A DNA stretch of 64,000 bases from Stomorhina lunata. Lineage: Eukaryota; Arthropoda; Insecta; Diptera; Rhiniidae. The position numbers and the translations under genes are program-made. Location: assembly GCA_933228675.1 (NCBI GenBank), contig OW121741.1:21294201-21358200 (forward strand), written 5' to 3'. The notes under the pieces are model-generated. The model did not search any database, had not been told where the DNA came from, and saw nothing but the letters and a program-made list of their open reading frames with translations. This document shows, in pieces, positions 57,209-64,000 of the stretch (positions within the stretch are counted from its first letter, which is position 1; each line of letters starts with the position of its first letter).

Positions 57209-58745
57209 ATTCTCTATAAAAATAGAAGTTTTGAAAAAATTTTCTTAAACACAGAAAATACAAATAAGAAATTTTTAAAAAATTTCCTATAAAAATTGGA
57301 AATTTTCTATGAAATAGGAAGTTTTTGGAATGTTCCTACAAAAATATTTTTTAAAAATTTCTATTAAAAATAGCAAATTTTTGAAAAATTTCCTATAAAA
57401 ATAGGAAATTTTTGAAAAATAGGAAATTTTTGAAAAATAGGAAATCTTTGAAAAATTTCCTATAAAAATAGGAAATTTTTGAAAAATTTCCTATAAAAAT
57501 AGAAAATTTTTGAAAAATTTCCTACAAAAATAGGAAATTTTTGAAAAATTTCCTATAAAAATAGGAAATTTTTGAAAAATTTCCTATAAAAATAGGAAAT
57601 TTTTGAAAAATTTCATATAAAAATAGGAAATTTTTGAAAAATTTCATATAAAAATAGGAAATTTTTGAAAAATTTCCTATAAAAATAGGAAATTTTTGAA
57701 AAATTTCCTATAAAAATAGGAAATTTTTGAAAAATTTCCTATAAAAATAGGAAATTTTTGAAAAATTTCCTATAAAAATAGGAAATTTTCGAAAAAATTC
57801 CTATAAAAATAAGAAATTTTTGATAAATTCCTATAAAAATAGGAAATTTTTGAAATATTTCCTATAAAAATAGTAAATTTTTGAAAAATTTCCCATAAAA
57901 ATAATAAATTTTTAAAAAATTTCCTATAAAAATAGTAAATTTTTGAAACATTTCCTATAAAAATAGGAAATTTTTGAAAAATTTCCTATAAAAATAGGAA
58001 ATTTAAAAAAAAAAATTCGTATAAACATAGGAAATTTTTGATAAATTTCCTACGAAAATAGGATGTTTTTAAAAAATTTCCTATAAAAATAGGAAATTTT
58101 TGAAAAATTTCCTATAAAAATGGGAAATTTTTGAAAAAAAAAATAGGACATTTTTGAAAAATTTCCTATAAAAATAGGAAATTTTTGAAAAATTTCCTAT
58201 AAAAATAGGAAATTTTTGAAAAATTTCCTATAAAAATAGGAAATTTTTGAAAAATTTCCTATAAAAATAGGAAATTTTTGAAAAATTTCCTATAAAAATA
58301 GGAAATTTTTGAAAAATTTCCTATAAAAATAGAAAATTTTTGAAAAATTTCCTATAAAAATAGGAAATTTTTGAAAAATTTCCTATAAAAATAGGAAATT
58401 TTTGAAAAATTTCCTATAAAAATAGGAAATTTTTGAAAAATTTCCTATAAAAATAGGAAATTTTTGAAAAATTTCCTATAAAAATAGGAAATTTTTGAAA
58501 AATTTCCTATAAAAATAGGAAATTTTTGAAAAATTTCCTATAAAAATAGGAAATTTTTGAAAAATTTCCTATAAAAATAGGAAATTTTTGAAAAATTTCC
58601 TATAAAAATAGGAAATTTTTGAAAAATTTCCTATAAAAATAGGAAATTTTTGAAAAAAAATAGGACATTTTTGAAAAATTTCCTATAGAAATAGGAAATT
58701 TTTGAAAATTTTCATAGGAAATTAAAGAAATTTTTGAAAAATTCT
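57209..58745. repeat. 31-bp satellite, family G, block 4
   Basis: About 49 units. Its left edge repeats the left edge of block 3 in detail (GGAAATTTTTGAAAAATAGG doublet), so the 4.1-kb duplication included it. It ends in decayed units at 58700-58745. Confidence 0.95.
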
Positions 58746-59795
58746 CTATAAATAGTGGATTATTATAAAAAAGTATTGTTTTGTGACGTTTGTGAACTAG
58801 AAATTTTACCTGCATTTCCAACCCAATTGGAACTTTTCCAATGTCCGTTTATACATAAAACTGCATTTCAAATTAATTTCCTTTAAACCAATTTTTCATT
58901 TATTTGTTTAATTTTTCTGCTACCAAAACACTTGAATACAGTTCAGTGCCAAAAAAAAAAAGTTTATTGACATTGAATGTTTTCGTAGTCGTTAACGTTT
59001 TCGTTGTCGCATCTAGAAAATAAATGTTTTCAGTCTTAAACACAAAATCCGGTAATATCAGAAACCATAAAGAGACATGACTGAAAAAACAACCAAAAGT
59101 TCAAAAATGTTGTAAATAATGCGTGACAAACTTGAATGTTTATACTTTTTTATCTATTGTCTGTTGAATATTTCAAGTCAAATTTGTTGTAGATACAACC
59201 CGGAGTGAAGATGATGAATGAGAATGAATATGGCTATGGGTATGACTGAATGAATGAACATGAATGAAACTGGTTGCAAATCCGAAAACAGTTAGAACTT
59301 TACTTGGACAGACGACATTATCAAACGTGTATGTGACGCATGTGACTCTGTTGCCACATGTGGCATAATACGAATATGTCGTTTACAAAGAAAAATCAAA
59401 GTCTTTTAAACAGGCGACACTGATTGTTTTTCATGTCGTCTTCCGTACGTGGGAGACGTGCATAAAAATTTACGAAAATGGAAAATTCAACTTCCCCGAG
59501 AACCAGCAGAGCCAAGGCATAGAATTCATATTACACACGATCGTAAATAAAACGTGAATGACCTAAAAAAACCGTTAAAGAAATTTTAATTTATTTAAAT
59601 TTCCTGCATTTTAAAAAGAAAAATTATACAGTTTCATGCCGCTTAAATTAAAAGGAATAATAATTTAGTCTTTTATTGTTGTTTTTTAGGAAGTGATCAA
59701 GTAATAAACTATAAACATGTTGAAATGAGCTAAAAAGAATAGAATTTTAAGCAAAACTACTTAACGATACTCTGAGAAAAAAAATCCATATAAAA
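58746..59795. other. Unique region
   Basis: No gene recognised. Slightly higher G+C at 59200-59540 with GAATGA-type simple repeats (59210-59270). No splice-bounded frame seen. Confidence 0.4.
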
Positions 59796-62300
59796 ATTAA
59801 ATTTTTCTAACTATAAAATATATAAAAAAAATTCCCTATAAAAACAGAGAATTTTTGAAAAATTCCCTATAAAAATAGAGAATTTTTGAAAAATTCGCTA
59901 CAAAAATAGAGAATTTTTGAAAAATTCGCTACAAAAATAGAGAATTTTTGAAAAATTCGCTACAAAAATAGAGAATTTTTGAAAAAATCGCTAAGAAAAT
60001 ATAGAATTTTTGAAAAATTCGCTAAGGAAATAGGAAATTTTTGAAAAATTCGCTAAGAAAATAGGAAATTTTTGAAAAATTCGCTAAGAAAATAGGAAAT
60101 TTTTGAAAAATTCGCTATAAAAATAGGAATTTTTTGAAAAATTCGCTATAAAAATAGGAAATTTTTGAAAAATACGCTATAAAAATAGGAAATTTTTGAA
60201 AAATTCGCTATAAAAATAGGAAATTTTTGAAAAATTCGCTATAAAAATAGGAAATTTTTGAAAAATTCGCTATAAAAATAGGAAATTTTTGAAAAATTCG
60301 CTATAAAAATAGGAAATTTTTGAAAAATTCGCTATAAAAATAGGAAATTTTTGAAAAATTCGCTATAAAAATAGGAAATTTTTGAAAAGTTTCCTATAAA
60401 AATAGGAAATTTTTGAAAAATTTCCTATAAAAATAGGAAATTTTTGAAAAATTTCCTATAAAAATAGGAAATTTTTGAAAAATTTCCTATAAAAATAGGA
60501 AATTTTTGAAAAATTTCCTATAAAAATAGGAAATTTTTGAAAAATTTCCTATAAAAATAGGAAATTTTTAAAAAATTTCCTATAAAAATAGGAAATTTTT
60601 GAAAAATTTCCTATAAAAATAGGAAATTTTTGAAAAATTTCCAATAAAAATAGGAAATTTTTGAAAAATTTCCTATAAAAATAGGAAATTTTTGAAAAAT
60701 TTCCTATAAAAATAGGAAATTTTTGAAAAATTTCCTATAAAAATAGGAAATTTTTGAAAAATTTCCTATAAAAATAGGAAATTTTTGAAAAATTTCCTAT
60801 AAAAATAGGAAATTTTTGAAAAATTTCCTATAAAAATAGGAAATTTTTGAAAAATTTCCTATAAAAATAGGAAATTTTTGAAAAATTTCCTATAAAAATA
60901 GGAAATTTTTGAAAAATTTCCTATAAAAATAGGAAATTTTTGAAAAATTTCCTATAAAAATAGGAAATTTTTGAAAAATTTCCTATAAAAATAGGAAATT
61001 TTTGAAAAAATAGGAAATTTTTAAAAAATTTCCTATCAAATTTTTGAAAAATTTCTTTTAAAAAATAGTAAATTTTTGAAAAATTTCCTTTAAAAAATAG
61101 TAAATTTTTGAAAAATTTTCTTTAAAAAATAGTCAATTTTTTAAAAATTTCTTTTAAAAAATAATAAATTTTTGAAAATTTTCCTTTAAAAAAATAGTAA
61201 ATTTTTGAAAAATTTCCTTTAAAAAATAGTAAATTTTTAAAAAATTTCCTTAAAAAATAGTAAATTATTGAAAAATTTCCTTTAAAAAATAGTAAATTTT
61301 TGAAAAATTTCCTTTAAAAAATAGTAAATTTTTGAAAAATTCCCTTTAAAAAATAGTAAATTTTTGAACAATTTCCTATAACAATAGTACATTTTTGAAA
61401 AATTTCCTCTAAAAATAGTAAATTTTTGAAAATTTTCCTATAAAAATATTAAATTTTTGAAAAATTTCCTATAAAAATATTAAATTTTTGAAAAATTTCC
61501 TATAAAAATAGTAAATTTTTGAAAATTTTCCTATAAAAATATCAAATTTTTTTAAAATTTCCTATAGAAATAATAAATTTTTGAAAAATTTCCTTTAAAA
61601 AATAGTAAATTTTTGAAAAATTTCCTTAAAAAAATAGTAAATTTTTGAAAAATTTCTCTTAAAAAAATAGTACATTTTTGAAAAATTTCCTTTAAAAAAT
61701 AGTAAATTTTTGAAAAATTTCCTTTAAAAAATAGTAATTTTTTGAAAAATTTCCTTTAAAAAATAGCAAATTTTTGAAAAATTTCCTTAAAAAACAGTAA
61801 TTTTTTGAAAAAAAATTTAAAATTAGTAAATTTTTGAAAAATTTCATTTAAGAATGGGAAATTTTTGAAAATTTTCCTATAAAAATAGGAAATTTTTGAA
61901 AAATTTCCTATAAAAATAGGAAATTTTTGAAAAATTTCCTATAAAAATAGGAAATTTTTGAAAAATTTCCTATAAAAATAGGAAATTTTTGAAAAATTTC
62001 CTATAAAAATAGGAAATTTTTGAAAAATTTCCTATAAAAATAGGAAATTTTTGAAAAATTTTCTCTAAAAATAAGAATTTTTTGAAAAATTTCCTTTAAA
62101 AATAGGAAATTTTTGAAAAATTTCCTATAAGAATAGGAAATTTTTGAAAAATTTCCTATAAAAATAGAAAATTTTTGAAAAATTTCCCAGAATATATAGA
62201 ATTTTCGAAAAATGCTCTAAAAATATATAGAAGTTCTGAAATTTTATAAAAAATAGTGAATTTTTAATTTTTTTTTTTGAAAATTTCCTAACATTAATAA
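59796..62300. repeat. 31-bp satellite, family G, block 5
   Basis: About 80 units in successive sub-blocks: ATTCGCTACAAAAATAGAG (59880-59990), ATTCGCTATAAAAATAGG (60110-60380), the standard TTTCCTATAAAAATAGG (60390-61000), then 32-bp units with CTTTAAAAAATAGTAAA (61050-61800) and the standard unit again (61860-62050). In the CTTT..AGTAAA sub-block the dyad is partly lost. Confidence 0.95.
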
Positions 62301-64000
62301 ATTTTCAAAAATTAGATATGAAAAAAATTTGGTAAAAATAGCAAATTGTAATAAATTTGGATTTTTTTACGAATTTTTCAAAAATGAAAAAATTAAATTT
62401 TTCATAATAAAAATATTTTTTAGTTTAAATTGCATATAACTTCGAATCCGTTGAACATATTAAAAAACAATTTTAGAGTAACTTAAAGATAACTTTATTA
62501 GCTTTTATATTCCGAGACTTTTGGCAAAATCGTACATCTGGTTCCAAAGATATGATAAAATTGATATCAAATTTACCAAAAAAAAAATTAAACATTTGAA
62601 AAATAAAAATTTCCATCGTTTTTATAATCAGAAGACCACAACGAATAGTAAAATTAAAGTGGCGATCAAAAGTAACTTAAAAAGTGAAATTTTGCTGACT
62701 AGTGTTATCTTTATAGCCAACATTTGTGTATATTGTGGGAGGTTTTTTTCATTCAAAATTTTGTATCTAATTACCATTTTTAAACAATTGTTACCCACTC
62801 ATAACAATTAAAATATTAGAATATATTACGCTCCCTTTGCTGGAAATTTGTTCATAATACAAAAGTTTAATAACAAATTATTAACTGCGTCTAGAGAGTC
62901 AGGGAGAGACTACAACAGAACGCAATTAGTTGGAACAGATAAAAAATAATGAAAATACTCCAACTGACAGTAAAAAGAAATCGCGATACACCCCTCAGTA
63001 TTCGTAAGCGTTTGAGGGTTAAAGATAGTTAAAGGGGCAAAGCTGGCATATACGTTTGAATTGTTTTGAGAGAAAGAGCTGACATGTATGTACGTTTGAA
63101 TCGTTATGGGTAATGTCGAAACAAGTGAATGGTGATGATTCACTGTGCAATCATATAAAAATTGTTGTAATGTACAATCTCAATTGTTTGAACAGAGATA
63201 TAAACATTTTGACATCTAATTGCAAGTAAGCTAAAACGGTGTACATGTGTTAATTTGCTCTATGAGTTATTAGGGGTATTCAGCTTTAAAATTTTGAAAT
63301 ATTAAAGTGCATATTTTTGCATATTGAGGACTTAGGCTATTTTGAAAATGTAAAATTTTTATTATTTGAAATTTTTTGAAAATTTTCTTTTACTTTTCCT
63401 TATTTTTCAAATCTTTTGTGATTATCCTAATTATTTATTCAATTAAAACATTATTGTAAATATTTGTTTTTATTAGCATTTCTCTGTCATTTGTCTTATC
63501 TTGGCATTTCTTTTTATTGTTGTCGTATTTTATTGTTTGGTTTTAAAATTTTTTATTTATTTTGTATTATTTTTCATTATTATAATTTTTGCATTGTTTT
63601 GTTTTTCTGTTTACCCACAAATCACTATAATTTTTATAAATATTTTAAATTATTTTAATCATTTCTTTTTTTAAAAATAGCGCGGAAATCAAATGTGCAA
63701 TAAATAAGTCTATGGCAGATAAAAATGTGTACAATTTTTTTTATATAGCAAATGACTAAGGTTTCCTTATAGAGTATATCGTTAAGGGATATAAGAAATA
63801 TTGCAAACAGCAGATCGAGTTACTAGTCGAAATAAAAATGTCTACCATTTTTGTCTTCATACAGTCCTATTCCCTTAAATACGCCCACCAAAAAAGCCTT
63901 AGAAAATTCTCTGGGAATAGAAAACTATAAAGTGAATTTACGCTATTCTTACATTATCAGTTTAAGAGTTTAAAAGTTACTATACCCCATACCAGCCTTT
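62301..64000. other. Unique A+T-rich region to window end
   Basis: No gene supported. The 96-codon plus-strand frame at 62521-62811 and the 64-codon hydrophobic frame at 63464-63658 lack domain signatures and reflect A/T-rich composition. A moderate-G+C stretch at 62880-63130 has no recognised content. Confidence 0.4.

Overview
The window looks like nuclear DNA of a fly, probably a calyptrate (blowfly or house-fly type). The evidence is very high A+T, short GT-AG introns of about 55-75 bp, two genes of the insect-allergen-repeat (G12) family, INE-1-like dispersed repeats, a mariner-type relic with DD41D spacing, and non-LTR retrotransposons. The species assignment is inference. There is no bacterial-style operon structure. 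About half of the 64 kb is tandem repeat.

Layout. 1-436: end of a satellite array (family A). 499-4186: two minus-strand two-exon G12-type genes in tandem, with matching promoters; the second has two 1-base frameshifts in exon 1. 4571-9213: an 11-bp satellite of about 420 copies, with a small array in the opposite orientation at 9688-9982. 10608-17533: three satellite arrays (B, C, D), separated by short unique stretches, one of which holds a possible exon. 17987-19380: two head-to-tail INE-1-like elements. 20215-22220: broken non-LTR reverse transcriptase pieces. 22960-23520: a possible 5' UTR exon. 23521-26740: array E, which switches strand at a perfect palindrome. 28164-32640: a (TA)n tract, a possible Helitron-like element, a dead DD41D mariner-type element, and an INE-1-like element interrupted by a complete tRNA-derived SINE. 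32640-39555: array F, interrupted by unique DNA and by a 570-bp foldback element. 39561-43305: another INE-1-like copy, a MITE, and an element built of 283-bp tandem repeats with a nested tRNA-like unit. 44815-62300: array G, interrupted by a 3-kb 5'-truncated LINE with an intact 899-codon frame and by a duplicated 1.2-kb unique segment.

The main observation is that seven satellite families, otherwise different in sequence, all have a repeat length of 31 bp (30-31 in F). Six of them keep the same palindromic core, TTTCTATAGAAA, while the roughly 17-19 bp between cores is specific to each array. The seventh has a related dyad. This suggests one repeat-generating system, or one protein-binding site, that keeps the core and the three-helical-turn spacing while spacers turn over array by array. 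I can see the pattern directly; any function is inference.
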